A DNA stretch of 64,000 nucleotides. It comes from Vibrio sp. Isolate34. GTDB lineage: Bacteria > Pseudomonadota > Gammaproteobacteria > Enterobacterales > Vibrionaceae. Both the position numbers and the translations under genes were made by a program. Positions 54,518 to 63,894 of the stretch are shown here, in pieces. The stretch spans positions 62,001-126,000 of the forward strand of contig NZ_JAKEUO010000011.1 in the NCBI RefSeq assembly GCF_022397915.1, written 5' to 3'. The notes under the pieces are model-generated. The model saw only the letters and a program-made list of their open reading frames with translations. It was not told the DNA's origin and did not search any database. Numbering within the stretch: position 1 is the stretch's first letter; the number at the start of each line of letters is the position of its first letter.

Positions 54518-56086
54518 ATGAAACAAATTACTCTAAAAACCTTACTCGCTTCTTCTATTCTACTTGCGGTTGGTTGTGCGAGCACCAGCACGACGACTGC
54601 TGATTTTCCAAATAACAAAGAAACGGGTGAAGCGCTTCTTACTCCGGTTGCTGCTACCGCTAGCAGCCACGATGGAAATGGCCCAGATCGCCTCATTGAT
54701 CAAGATCTAACAACACGTTGGTCGTCAGCGGGTGACGGTGAGTGGGCAATGCTAGATTATGGTTCAGTACAAGAGTTTGATGCTGTTCAAGCATCCTTCA
54801 GTAAAGGTAATGAGCGCCAATCTAAGTTTGATATTCAAGTGAGTGTCGATGGTGAAAATTGGACGACGGTACTTGAGAACCAACTCAGTTCTGGTAAAGC
54901 TATCGGCTTAGAGCGCTTTCAGTTTGAGCCAGCAGTAAAAGCTCGTTACGTAAGATATGTTGGTCACGGTAACACCAAAAACGGTTGGAACAGTGTGACT
55001 GGATTAGCCGCAGTTAACTGTAGCATTAACGCATGTCCTGCTAGCCATATCATCACTTCAGATGTAGTAGCTGCAGAAGCAGTAATTATCGCTGAAATGA
55101 AAGCGGCAGAAAAAGCACGTAAAGCTGCACGTAAAGATCTACGCTCTGGTAACTTCGGCGTAGCAGCGGTTTACCCTTGTGAGACTTCTGTTAAATGTGA
55201 TACGCGCAGCGCACTACCAGTTCCGACAGGCCTACCAGCAACACCCGTTGCAGGTAATGCACCGAGCCAAAACTTCGACATGACTCATTGGTACCTGTCT
55301 CAACCATTCGACCATGACAAAAACGGCAAGCCTGATGACGTGTCTGAGTGGAACCTTGCAAACGGTTACCAGCACCCTGAAATCTTCTACACAGCAGACG
55401 ATGGCGGTCTAGTATTCAAGGCTTACGTCAAAGGTGTACGTACCTCTAAAAACACTAAGTACGCACGTACTGAGCTTCGTGAAATGATGCGTCGTGGTGA
55501 CCAGTCTATTAGCACTAAAGGTGTTAACAAGAACAACTGGGTATTCTCAAGCGCACCTGAATCTGATTTAGAAGCAGCGGCTGGTATTGATGGCGTTCTA
55601 GAAGCGACATTGAAAATCGACCACGCGACAACAACGGGTAATGCGAATGAAGTAGGTCGCTTTATCATTGGTCAGATTCACGATCAAAACGATGAGCCGA
55701 TTCGTTTGTACTACCGTAAATTGCCAAACCAACCAACGGGTGCAGTTTACTTTGCACACGAAAGCCAAGATGCAACAAAAGAGGATTTCTACCCTCTAGT
55801 GGGCGATATGACAGCAGAAGTGGGTGAAGATGGTATCGCGCTTGGCGAAGTGTTCAGCTACCGCATTGACGTTAAAGGCAACACTATGACGGTTACACTA
55901 ATGCGTGAAGGCAAAGACGACGTTGTACAAGTGGTTGACATGAGCAACAGCGGCTACGACGTAGGCGGCAAGTACATGTACTTCAAAGCAGGTGTTTACA
56001 ACCAAAACATCAGCGGTGACCTAGACGATTACTCACAAGCTACGTTCTACCAGTTAGACGTATCGCACGATCAATACCAAAAGTAA
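54518..56086 (+). CDS. Alginate lyase lipoprotein, CBM32 plus PL7 (AlyB-like)
   Basis: A 522-residue protein from ATG 54518. The lipobox AVGC puts the lipidated Cys at residue 20. Residues ~38-170 form an F5/8-type C (CBM32) carbohydrate-binding domain (DRLIDQDLTTRWSS, VQEFDAVQASF, ARYVRYVGHG). A charged helix (AEMKAAEKARKAARKDLR) links it to the C-terminal PL7 domain with RTELREM, IIGQIHDQ and YMYFKAGVYNQ. This CBM32-helix-PL7 layout matches AlyB of V. splendidus strains. It is an extracellular or surface endolytic lyase; the binding module should keep it on polymeric alginate. Two operator-like sites precede it and a terminator follows, so it is a single-gene unit. Confidence 0.92.
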   Translation: MKQITLKTLLASSILLAVGCASTSTTTADFPNNKETGEALLTPVAATASSHDGNGPDRLIDQDLTTRWSSAGDGEWAMLDYGSVQEFDAVQASFSKGNERQSKFDIQVSVDGENWTTVLENQLSSGKAIGLERFQFEPAVKARYVRYVGHGNTKNGWNSVTGLAAVNCSINACPASHIITSDVVAAEAVIIAEMKAAEKARKAARKDLRSGNFGVAAVYPCETSVKCDTRSALPVPTGLPATPVAGNAPSQNFDMTHWYLSQPFDHDKNGKPDDVSEWNLANGYQHPEIFYTADDGGLVFKAYVKGVRTSKNTKYARTELREMMRRGDQSISTKGVNKNNWVFSSAPESDLEAAAGIDGVLEATLKIDHATTTGNANEVGRFIIGQIHDQNDEPIRLYYRKLPNQPTGAVYFAHESQDATKEDFYPLVGDMTAEVGEDGIALGEVFSYRIDVKGNTMTVTLMREGKDDVVQVVDMSNSGYDVGGKYMYFKAGVYNQNISGDLDDYSQATFYQLDVSHDQYQK

Positions 56087-56123
56087 TCGAACCGAATAAC
56101 ACTTAATATTTAAGTTATCGCAA

Positions 56124-56157
56124 TAGCCTCCAGCCTCAGGGTTTGGAGGCTTTTTTG
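56124..56157 (+). terminator. Terminator of the CBM32-PL7 gene
   Basis: GCCTCCA pairs with TGGAGGC and is followed by a T6 run. Confidence 0.88.
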
Positions 56158-56718
56158 TGCCTGTCGATTGGGTATGGGAAATAACAGGTAGCTCAATGGT
56201 TCGGCTCAAGAGCTGGTGGTTAGCCTTGTTGTCAGTTCTATATTATGTATCGAAACTCTTCGCTCAGTCTTCAACAGCGCTTCTTATTCGCCCTATGTGA
56301 CTGCATTTGTAAGCCTTGGCTCAAGCTGTTGTTACTGAGAACGATAGGCTTAGGTCGCTCGTACGAGCTTGTACTTACATATTAAGTATTCTCAACCACT
56401 CATGGCTAGGTGTTTAAGGTTGGTTTTATATCGTGATTAAATCCTAAGCCCTACGCAAACAGGCTAGTTTTCGTGGTTTTGATGTAGGGAGGAGCTTGAA
56501 GTTGCAACATGATTTATACAGAGCTATTTCTAGCCTGGTTAAAAGTGATATGTGTCAAAGCAATATAAATAATTGATGGCGTAGGGGAATTGAAGGGTGG
56601 ATTGGTGAACTTTCGAGGTTCGAATTTGATATTGAATGAAAGTCTCTTAATGGAGAGAGTAAGTGGGCTATCTGCGAGTTAGTTTTTGCCAAATGAACGA
56701 TTTGGTTAAGTCGAATAA
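56158..56718. other. Intergenic region without recognised gene
   Basis: About 560 nt between convergent units. No open frame with family features is seen on either strand. Confidence 0.5.
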
Positions 56719-56748
56719 AAATGCCGTCACTAGGACGGCATTTTTGAC
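56719..56748 (-). terminator. Terminator of the porin-lipoprotein unit
   Basis: AAATGCCGTC and GACGGCATTT form a near-perfect stem with T-rich flanks on both strands, 25 nt past the lipoprotein stop on the minus strand. Confidence 0.9.
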
Positions 56749-56772
56749 AGAGTTTTGGGTTAACTTTACTTA

Positions 56773-58575
56773 CTACTCGTCGTTCAGAGGATCTTCAGCA
56801 ACAACCGCAGAGAATGTACTTGAGTTGTATGGCGATGCACTTAAATCTGCGCCAATACTGTAGTTCTCGTAGTCATCAGAAAAGATCTCAGTCGTGCCTG
56901 CTGTATCGGAATAAACCTTATAGTCGTCGACGTATAAAGTTGTATCTGCTGTTCCACCGTTTGATGAGAATTTAATGGTTGTCGCAGTGACTTCCACACC
57001 TGGAGTAGTGTTTTGTGACGTATAAGGACCATACTCTGTACCATTGACCTTAACGGTGTAAGTACCAGCAGCGCTCAAGCTTGATGTGTCCCAAGACATC
57101 TCAAGGTCAATCCATGTGCCTGGAGTGAATGTCGTGACTTGAGTGCTTTCGCCACGGAGTGTGATTTTCCCTTCATCAATTTTGAATTCTCCGATCAACG
57201 AGCTGGTAGAGTTAGCTGTATCAAATAAAGAGACATACGCAGACTCGGTTTCAGCAGCGTCATAGTACATCGAAACTTTATGTGTCCCCGTCGTCATGCC
57301 TGAATCAAACTTGTAACGCAACTCTCCGGTGTCACTTGTATCTTGGTCGGTAATTGCGGCCACTTGGTTGTCGGTAGGCTCAGATGGATCTGGATCGACA
57401 GGATCCTCTCCAGTCAAACTAATAACCGTAGCTTCAGAAGTGCTACTGTTATACGGGTTGTTGTTCAAGTCATATCCAACGGAGTAGTCATTGAAAGTGT
57501 CTTTGAACTCTTCAACATACTCTCCCGTCGATTCATCAAGTGAGTATACTTTTAGGTTGTCGGCAATCAGTTCATATGGCGTTACGCCACTGTTTGTACC
57601 TAGACGAAGGGCTATAACTTGAACTTCACCTGAACTATTTGATGATACCGCTCCAGTATAGGTTTCACCATTGATGGTAAAGGTATGTGACGTTGGCGTC
57701 CAAACCACCTCGACAGTTGCATCAAACGTGCTGTTTGCATCGAAGGTACCGCCAGTCGCAGTTAGTGAACCAGAAGCGTCGCGGAATTGAATAATACCGT
57801 CACCGATCGCTATGTCACCGTGATGATAAGCGTTGCTTACTTTATCGTTCTCATCATTGGTTGAATAAAGCGAAATATAAGAGTTGTTCTGACCTTCATC
57901 AATTTGAGTGCTATCTGGATTAAGTTGATAGGTTAGATCAACAGTTAACTTACCTGAAGAAATCGTTTTGCCGACCGTAGAGCTCGTGTTTAAGATCTTC
58001 AGTCTCAACTCACCAGTATCATCGGTTAACGTATCTAAAATTTGAGCGGCATTATTAACGCCTGAAGCTTCATCTGCTGTGTCTGCAGAGCTGGTAACTT
58101 CAGTATTATCGCTGTGGTCAGTACCTGAGACCGGAATGTTACCGTCGATAGCAAGACTACCGTCAGCAGCGGAGTAGTCGCCATCTACAGATACCGTACT
58201 TACCGTACCGTCATCATTGAATAGCGTGAACGCAACTTGACCTGAAGTATCATCTTCAATTGTCTCTTCATAAGTGGTTTCAAATCGTTCGTATTCACCG
58301 AGTGTGGTATCAGCTGAATTGTCAGTGTAGTAATAAAGTGTCTCACCATCTGCTGAGAAGCGATATACGTTGGGTAAATCAGTACTACTCGATGATGAAT
58401 AGGCTGCTGAGAATGCTGAAGTATCAGAAAATTCCCAATAACCATTTAATAATGCTGAGGTAGGTGTTGCAGGATCGGTAGACCCATCCGTCGGAATAGG
58501 TAAACCATCACTGTTACAACCAAATAATAAGCCTGTCGAAAGGGCGACAGCAGTAGCGACTTTAGAAATCTGCAT
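56773..58575 (-). CDS. Unrecognised surface lipoprotein with a duplicated domain
   Basis: I do not recognise a named family. The 600-residue protein has a lipobox (LLFGC, Cys 20) and a long low-complexity Ser/Thr/Asp-rich region. Two related ~180-residue modules (about 185-400 and 420-595) share the order DTGELR(L/Y)K, YISLY/YVSLF, a short VNGTEY/INGETY strand, AD(N/D)-KVYS, and an end of (Y)SVGYDLNNNPYNSSTSEA or YSIGADLSASPYNSSTFSA. The pattern is beta-rich and looks like concanavalin/LamG-type carbohydrate-binding folds (inference). It lies 169 nt behind the KdgM-family porin on the same strand, with one terminator after it. A role in capturing alginate chains at the outer membrane is a reasonable guess. 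Confidence 0.75.
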   Translation of the reverse strand: MQISKVATAVALSTGLLFGCNSDGLPIPTDGSTDPATPTSALLNGYWEFSDTSAFSAAYSSSSSTDLPNVYRFSADGETLYYYTDNSADTTLGEYERFETTYEETIEDDTSGQVAFTLFNDDGTVSTVSVDGDYSAADGSLAIDGNIPVSGTDHSDNTEVTSSADTADEASGVNNAAQILDTLTDDTGELRLKILNTSSTVGKTISSGKLTVDLTYQLNPDSTQIDEGQNNSYISLYSTNDENDKVSNAYHHGDIAIGDGIIQFRDASGSLTATGGTFDANSTFDATVEVVWTPTSHTFTINGETYTGAVSSNSSGEVQVIALRLGTNSGVTPYELIADNLKVYSLDESTGEYVEEFKDTFNDYSVGYDLNNNPYNSSTSEATVISLTGEDPVDPDPSEPTDNQVAAITDQDTSDTGELRYKFDSGMTTGTHKVSMYYDAAETESAYVSLFDTANSTSSLIGEFKIDEGKITLRGESTQVTTFTPGTWIDLEMSWDTSSLSAAGTYTVKVNGTEYGPYTSQNTTPGVEVTATTIKFSSNGGTADTTLYVDDYKVYSDTAGTTEIFSDDYENYSIGADLSASPYNSSTFSAVVAEDPLNDE

Positions 58576-58744
58576 AAAATATTCTCTTTATGATATTAAA
58601 TCCATATGTAAATCACATAAGAAATAGATAATGAATAGTCGTTAAATATTTATTAGGATGAAACTAACGTTAATTAGAACATCCTATTATTGCCCCAAAA
58701 ATTTACAAGAGGAGAGGGGTATTTTATAAATTGACTATTTCTAA

Positions 58745-59605
58745 TTAGAATGAGTAAGCAACACCAACACGGTATTTTGCTTCGCGATCTTTAGAAGATG
58801 AGCTGATATCAGAAGACCAAATCTCAGCAAAAGGTTTCCAAGAACCGAACTTGTAGTTTACTTTTAAGCCAGCATCCCATTCCCAGTCATCACTATTATA
58901 AAGAAGTACGTTATCCAAAGATTTTACATAGTTTGCTTCGTAAGAAAGACCAAGCTCCGGTAGAGACTCAATTTTATATGCACCTGTTAGCGTTATTTTG
59001 GATTTTTGAGCTGATTCTAAACGTTCGCCAGTTTCTGAATCCTTATCACCAAACTGTGTATGGTTGCGGAAATCAGCATATTCATGACGGTAACGAATAG
59101 CGGTTGTTAAACCCATGTCTGCTTTGTAGCCAACGCGGAATTGTGGTTTGTAAGTGACTTTTTTCATTTTCCAGTCACCATCGTTAGAATTAGGCTCATC
59201 CCAATCCCAAGCAATAGGCATACCCACTTGTAGATACCAATTGTTATCTATTTTGTATGTCGCAGTGTTATCGATTTCCATACCATAGATGTACCAATTG
59301 CCACCGTAAAAACTCTGGCTGTTCGCTGATTTAACTTCGCCAGAATCTGCGTCGTAGTAAGAATCGTCAGTATGGAATTTAACTTCAAGGCCCGTTGAGT
59401 GCTTCCACTTATCTGACAGTTTAAAGCTTTCGCCTAGCTTCACTCGGTGTTGATGGCGAGCGTCTACGTGAGCCGTGTCGCCATTTGTTTTTGTATAATC
59501 CGTCGCAGCACGATACTCGTAACGATAATCAAGAGATGCACCAGTAGCTGTGCCCGCTAAAAGAGTACATGCAACAGCTGCAGCAATTTTTGTAACAGAA
59601 TTCAT
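58745..59605 (-). CDS. KdgM-family outer-membrane porin for oligouronates
   Basis: A 286-residue protein with a signal peptide (cleavage near TATG-ASLDYRYEYR), alternating amphipathic beta strands with aromatic girdle residues, and a C-terminal AYSF ending in Phe as needed for BAM recognition. LDYRYEYR at the mature start and many Arg/Lys-bearing strands (AIRYRHEYADF, YKPQFRVGYK) are typical of KdgM/NanC-type 12-strand porins that pass acidic oligosaccharides. In Vibrio alginate clusters KdgM and KdgN serve oligo-alginate entry; which one this is I cannot tell. AAAGG precedes the ATG. Confidence 0.88.
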   Translation of the reverse strand: MNSVTKIAAAVACTLLAGTATGASLDYRYEYRAATDYTKTNGDTAHVDARHQHRVKLGESFKLSDKWKHSTGLEVKFHTDDSYYDADSGEVKSANSQSFYGGNWYIYGMEIDNTATYKIDNNWYLQVGMPIAWDWDEPNSNDGDWKMKKVTYKPQFRVGYKADMGLTTAIRYRHEYADFRNHTQFGDKDSETGERLESAQKSKITLTGAYKIESLPELGLSYEANYVKSLDNVLLYNSDDWEWDAGLKVNYKFGSWKPFAEIWSSDISSSSKDREAKYRVGVAYSF

Positions 59606-60143
59606 ACCTTTGTCTCACTATTATTTTTTTATTCTGGATACATCCAATGTACCCGTGGCTCACAAACCAATACCTTACGTGGTATTAAATTAATGTATGA
59701 CAAATATGGTATTTATTATTGAGTCAGATTTCTGTGAGATCTATCAAAAAGTTCTGACTAATGGCCCAAATATATAGCTAAATGTTATGAATATCTCAAT
59801 TTAGGGCTTGTGTATTAAATCAATCATGACGTACTTCTCATATTCACAAACCTTAGAAACCCACTTTTTTGCATGTGTTAAAATAATACAAATATTAAGT
59901 GTTTCTATATGTTAATAATGATGATTTTAACCATCGTGGCTTAAACATAGGGAGCATGTTGAGAGGCATAAATATAAACCATAGCCAGATGTTTAATAAA
60001 AGTTAAAAAATGGCTAAATGTAAATTCTATTTATCGGTTGGCTTATTTAAGTCGAAGAGAAAATATTTAGTACTAATTCGTGTTCAAAAGTGGTTTCTGT
60101 ACTGAGTGTGTACTCGGTATCTGTTAACAATAAAGGATGAGTC
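59606..60143. promoter_or_regulatory. Divergent promoter region of the porin and the PL7 gene
   Basis: 540 nt of AT-rich DNA between the divergent genes. It contains the CRP-like site at 59733-59748 and a half operator (AAATAATACAA, 59881-59891). No full-strength island palindrome was seen, unlike most other units here. Confidence 0.5.
59733..59748. promoter_or_regulatory. CRP-like site in the porin/PL7 divergent region
   Basis: TGTGA-N6-TCAAA has a perfect left half and a 4/5 right half of the CRP consensus. Confidence 0.45.
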
Positions 60144-61181
60144 ATGTTTAAGAAAAACATATTAGCAGTGGCGCTATTAGCGACTGTACCAATGGTTACT
60201 TTCGCAAATAACGGTGTTTCTTACCCCGTACCTGCCGATAAATTCGATATGCACAATTGGAAAATAACTATACCTTCAGATATCAATGAAGATGGTCGTG
60301 TTGATGAAATAGAAGGGGTGGCAATGATGAGCTACTCACACAGCGATTTCTTCCATCTTGATAAAGACGGTAATCTCGTCTTTGAAGTACAAAACCAAGC
60401 GATTACCACGAAGAACTCGAAAAACGCACGCTCTGAGTTACGCCAAATGCCACGCGGTGCTGATTTCTCAATCGATACGGCGGACAAAGGAAACCAGTGG
60501 GCATTATCGAGCCACCCAGCAGCGAGTGAATACAGTGCGGTTGGTGGAACATTAGAAGCGAGGTTAAAAGTGAATCACGTTGCGATTAACGCTAAGCACC
60601 CAGAAAGGTACCCAGCTCACTCGGTGGTTGTTGGTCAGATTCATGCGAAGAAACACGATGCTTTGATCAAAGCAAAAACAGGTTACGGCCACGGTAACGA
60701 ACCACTAAAGATCTTCTATAAGAAGTTTCCTGATCAAGAGATGGGCTCAGTCTTTTGGAACTATGAACGTAACTTAGAGAAGAAAGATCCTAACCGCGCA
60801 GATATTGCTTACCCAGTTTGGGGCAATACTTGGGAAAACCCAGCAGAGCCTGGTGAAGCGGGGATTGCTCTGGGTGAAGAGTTCAGCTACAAAGTGGAAG
60901 TGAAGGGTACAATGATGTACCTAACATTTGAAACGGCTCGCCACGATACTGTTAAGTATGAAATCGACTTGAGCAAGGGCATCGATGAGCTTGATTCGCC
61001 AACAGGCTATGCGGAAGATGACTTTTACTACAAAGCGGGTGCGTACGGTCAATGTAGTGTGAACGACTCTCACCCCGTCTGGGGCCCAGGTTGTGCAGGC
61101 TCTGGCGATTTCGCTGTCGACAAAAAGAACGGTGATTACAACAGTGTAACTTTCTCTGAACTTAAGCTGAACGGCAAGTAG
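60144..61181 (+). CDS. Secreted alginate lyase, PL7
   Basis: A 345-residue single-domain PL7 enzyme with a Sec signal peptide (MFKKNILAVALLATVP, cleavage near TFA-NNG) and no lipobox, so it may be released or periplasmic. The three PL7 blocks are RSELRQ (96-101), VVGQIHAKK and YYKAGAYGQ. Extra loops around NPAEPGEAGIALGEEF and a Cys pair near the C-terminus (GQCSV, GPGCAG) are seen. It cleaves alginate by beta-elimination. It is divergent from the porin gene and has its own terminator. Confidence 0.92.
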   Translation: MFKKNILAVALLATVPMVTFANNGVSYPVPADKFDMHNWKITIPSDINEDGRVDEIEGVAMMSYSHSDFFHLDKDGNLVFEVQNQAITTKNSKNARSELRQMPRGADFSIDTADKGNQWALSSHPAASEYSAVGGTLEARLKVNHVAINAKHPERYPAHSVVVGQIHAKKHDALIKAKTGYGHGNEPLKIFYKKFPDQEMGSVFWNYERNLEKKDPNRADIAYPVWGNTWENPAEPGEAGIALGEEFSYKVEVKGTMMYLTFETARHDTVKYEIDLSKGIDELDSPTGYAEDDFYYKAGAYGQCSVNDSHPVWGPGCAGSGDFAVDKKNGDYNSVTFSELKLNGK

Positions 61182-61244
61182 TACATGCCATCACCAGTAG
61201 GCTAGCAGGGTTAACCAGAAGCTAACCATGGTAGATGTTTTCTT

Positions 61245-61279
61245 AAGACCACTTAAACGAATGTTGAGTGGTCTTTTTG
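61245..61279 (+). terminator. Terminator of the secreted PL7 gene
   Basis: AAGACCACT pairs with AGTGGTCTT and is followed by Ts. Confidence 0.9.
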
Positions 61280-61336
61280 TTTTATAGGAGTTTTAAATCA
61301 GCGAGGGCGTATTGAAGTTTATCAATGAAAGGTACA

Positions 61337-61376
61337 GTTAAAACAATACAACCTTGCCAAAGGACAAGGTTGTATT
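61337..61376 (-). terminator. Probable terminator of the MATE transporter gene
   Basis: AATACAACCTTG and CAAGGTTGTATT form a perfect 12-bp stem; on the minus strand GTTTTAAC follows. It is 84 nt past the stop. Confidence 0.65.
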
Positions 61377-61459
61377 CAGAAAGCTTAGACAGATTTTAGA
61401 TATCTTTTAGAGATAACTCTGACCCTTCGAGTCAGTTGGAGATGAACGACATACCATCA

Positions 61460-62818
61460 CTAGTCATACATCAACTCATTGGCCTTGTTTGCATCAAACT
61501 CTTTAAGCGACTTGCGCGCCAAATGACGGAATGGGAAGGCTTTGACTATTTCTTCGAATGGTTGGATGGCAAACGCCCAAAAGATAGAACCGTCTAACCC
61601 AAAGATGATCAATGCACACAATGGGATTGAAATTACCCATTGGCCCGTGAAGTTTATCTTGAAGACTGCGGTCGTTTTTCCTAGTGCTCTTAATACATTC
61701 CCATGGACCGTGTTGTAGCCACGAACAATCGGCAAGAATATGTAGAGTGGGGCAATCACTGCCAGTGCTTGATAGGTAGACTCATCTAAGTTCGGATAAA
61801 TATCACCAATGACCAGACTTAATCCTGCGAATAAGAGTGCACAAACGAAAGAAATGACGACTGCAATATCGATACTGGTATCAACGTTTTTGACAAGGTC
61901 ATCCATTTTTTTAGAGCCGATCGCTTGGCTGATCGTAATTGCGGAAGAGTGAGCCCAAGCAGTAATAAATTGAGACACAGCCCGGATCCAAGGCATTACC
62001 AAAGTAATCGCAACATACGCGTTGATGTTAAGTTGCGAATAGAGCAGCTGATAAATGGTTGCGCCAATTAAGAGCATCGTTACGTTCGCTGCTACGGGGA
62101 ATATCTCGATAAAGTGACGGCGAACGTTTGTAAAGAACTCAGATCGCTGAGTGTCTAATTTGAGTGAAATCGCTGAGCTTAAATGCACGCACAAAACCAA
62201 ATACAGCAAGCGGATCGTTATTGCAATAATGCTGCCTAATGCAGCACCTTGTACTCCAATCCCTTCAAAATTAGAGAAGCCATGAATCAGCACATACGAG
62301 AGTACAGCATTGATAGGCAGTTCAATTAAGTAACCTTTGAATGGGACTTTGGTTCTGCCTAGCGCATTAAATAAAGCAATGATCACTTGCGTCAATGCTG
62401 TGAAAATGACGAGATACTTTGAGATATCAAGGTAGTGACTGATTTCTAAATAAAGGTCTTTATCGTCGGTTAAGGCTTGAATCAAAGGCTGTTCGAAAAG
62501 GGTGAGGAAAAACCAAAATATTGTCGCGATCCCCAAGTTGATGAACAGGCCTGCCCAAAACGCCTTGGATAATGAAGCGGTGATGCCAGAGCCCACTGCA
62601 CGGCTTAATACTAACTGAGTGCCGTTTGCCAGCGCCATTTGAATTCCCAGTACAAATGCAACGATAGTCGTCGCAATCCCCATTGCTGCTAAAGGGATTT
62701 CACCGAGAGGAGAGACAAGCAGTGTGTCGATCATCAACATCGACTGCATCAAGATACCGTTTAAGGCTAGGGGCCAGGCGAGAGAGAAGTTTTTCCTTAC
62801 GTACGATTGCGAAGACAC
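61460..62818 (-). CDS. MATE family efflux transporter
   Basis: A ~452-residue membrane protein with 12 predicted hydrophobic segments and MATE signatures (SLAWPLALNGILMQSMLMID, MALANGTQLVLSRAVGSG, VTLVMPWIRAVSQF region). Such proteins export cationic drugs or metabolites in exchange for sodium or protons. The frame opens at GTG 62827; GTG 62818 is better placed (8 nt) behind AAGG. There is no sequence link to alginate metabolism. It may mark the functional edge of the island, though a regulator of the island type follows. Confidence 0.87.
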   Translation of the reverse strand: MSSQSYVRKNFSLAWPLALNGILMQSMLMIDTLLVSPLGEIPLAAMGIATTIVAFVLGIQMALANGTQLVLSRAVGSGITASLSKAFWAGLFINLGIATIFWFFLTLFEQPLIQALTDDKDLYLEISHYLDISKYLVIFTALTQVIIALFNALGRTKVPFKGYLIELPINAVLSYVLIHGFSNFEGIGVQGAALGSIIAITIRLLYLVLCVHLSSAISLKLDTQRSEFFTNVRRHFIEIFPVAANVTMLLIGATIYQLLYSQLNINAYVAITLVMPWIRAVSQFITAWAHSSAITISQAIGSKKMDDLVKNVDTSIDIAVVISFVCALLFAGLSLVIGDIYPNLDESTYQALAVIAPLYIFLPIVRGYNTVHGNVLRALGKTTAVFKINFTGQWVISIPLCALIIFGLDGSIFWAFAIQPFEEIVKAFPFRHLARKSLKEFDANKANELMYD

Positions 62819-62974
62819 AAACAACACCTTATGTGTATAACCGTAAGCTTTCTCTGAGACGACCCGACTTCAAGGTTTAAAGATGAAACACTACGGTATG
62901 GATGGTAAAAAATTGGACGTTAAAATGTGACTGACTCGTGTATTGAAATGCACGAGTCAGTGGGTGAATCTTGG

Positions 62975-63697
62975 TTATGCGATGGCGAGTTCAACCCGAG
63001 ACAGCTTTTGGTTTTCATCGTCTAGTAACACTTGTGAGGCTATTCGAGCCTGCTGAGCGTTACCTGACATAATCGCATCGTATATTGCTTTATGTTCTTC
63101 TAAACAGAAGCGACCGCCTTCGGCTGAATGGTCGATGAACTGCTTGAAGATTGTCGACAGAATGTTCGCAAACGGGATGTAGAACTGATTGCCTGTCGAT
63201 AAGAAAATCGTTTGGTGAAACAGGTGATCGTTGGTTGTCCACTCTTCATAATCAAAGCTGTTTGCTGCAATAGTCATCTTTTGGAACAGAATCGAAAGCT
63301 CTTTGCGTTGTTCTACCGTTGCGTTGGTTGCTGCTAGCGCACACGCTTCTGGGTCAATAGCTTTTCTTAAGCCTAAGAACTGAGACAAGAAGGGTTTGGT
63401 GTCTTCTAAGTCTTGAATCCAGTACAGCAGTTGTGGGTCTAAGAAGTGCCATTGCGTTCTTGGTTTGATACGAGTGCCGACTTTCGGTTTCGACTCAATC
63501 AACCCCTTTGCAGAAAGTAGCTTGGTTGATTCTCGGAGGGCAGTTCTGCTTACTCCAAAGATATCGCACAGCTCCATTTCGCTAGGTAACTTTTGATTTT
63601 CTTGTAACTCACCAGATAAGATCTTGCGAGCAATTTGTCGCGCCACTTGAACATGAATTCGGCGGCTTGAATCTTCCACCAATGTAAATATTGACAT
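62975..63697 (-). CDS. FadR-type GntR transcriptional regulator (copy 2)
   Basis: A 240-residue paralog of the regulator at 37797, aligned over its full length (RIHVQVARQIARKILSGELQ, FGVSRTALRESTKLLSAKGL, FLSQFLGLRKAIDPEACALAA). The GntR winged helix and FCD domain are intact. Unlike copy 1, the last FCD His is replaced: SAAHLQDAN in copy 1 aligns with SQVLLDDEN here. It may therefore sense a different ligand or none. It is convergent with nothing and sits between the MATE gene and an SDR gene on the same strand. Confidence 0.9.
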   Translation of the reverse strand: MSIFTLVEDSSRRIHVQVARQIARKILSGELQENQKLPSEMELCDIFGVSRTALRESTKLLSAKGLIESKPKVGTRIKPRTQWHFLDPQLLYWIQDLEDTKPFLSQFLGLRKAIDPEACALAATNATVEQRKELSILFQKMTIAANSFDYEEWTTNDHLFHQTIFLSTGNQFYIPFANILSTIFKQFIDHSAEGGRFCLEEHKAIYDAIMSGNAQQARIASQVLLDDENQKLSRVELAIA

Positions 63698-63726
63698 TTA
63701 AACCACCTGAAATTGAAACTTTGAAA

Positions 63727-63758
63727 ACAAAAAAAGCCAGACGAATCTGGCGTTTTGA
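63727..63758 (-). terminator. Terminator of the SDR gene
   Basis: On the minus strand GCCAGATTCGTCTGGC is an 8-bp self-complementary hairpin followed by seven Ts. It lies between the SDR stop and the GntR start. Confidence 0.85.
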
Positions 63759-63894
63759 TGTCAGTGTATACGTCTAATATAGCGTGAGGTTTTGCCTCAT
63801 CTATTAAGGTCTTGTGACCTAATGTAATGTGTAACTTAAAGTGCTGCCTTAAAGCTAAGCTTCTGCCTTTAAGCTAGGACATTATTTGCTTAAG

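Noticed and set aside
56663..56863. 66-residue plus-strand open frame at the end of the lipoprotein gene
   Set aside because: It runs through the terminator hairpin and antisense to the lipoprotein coding region.
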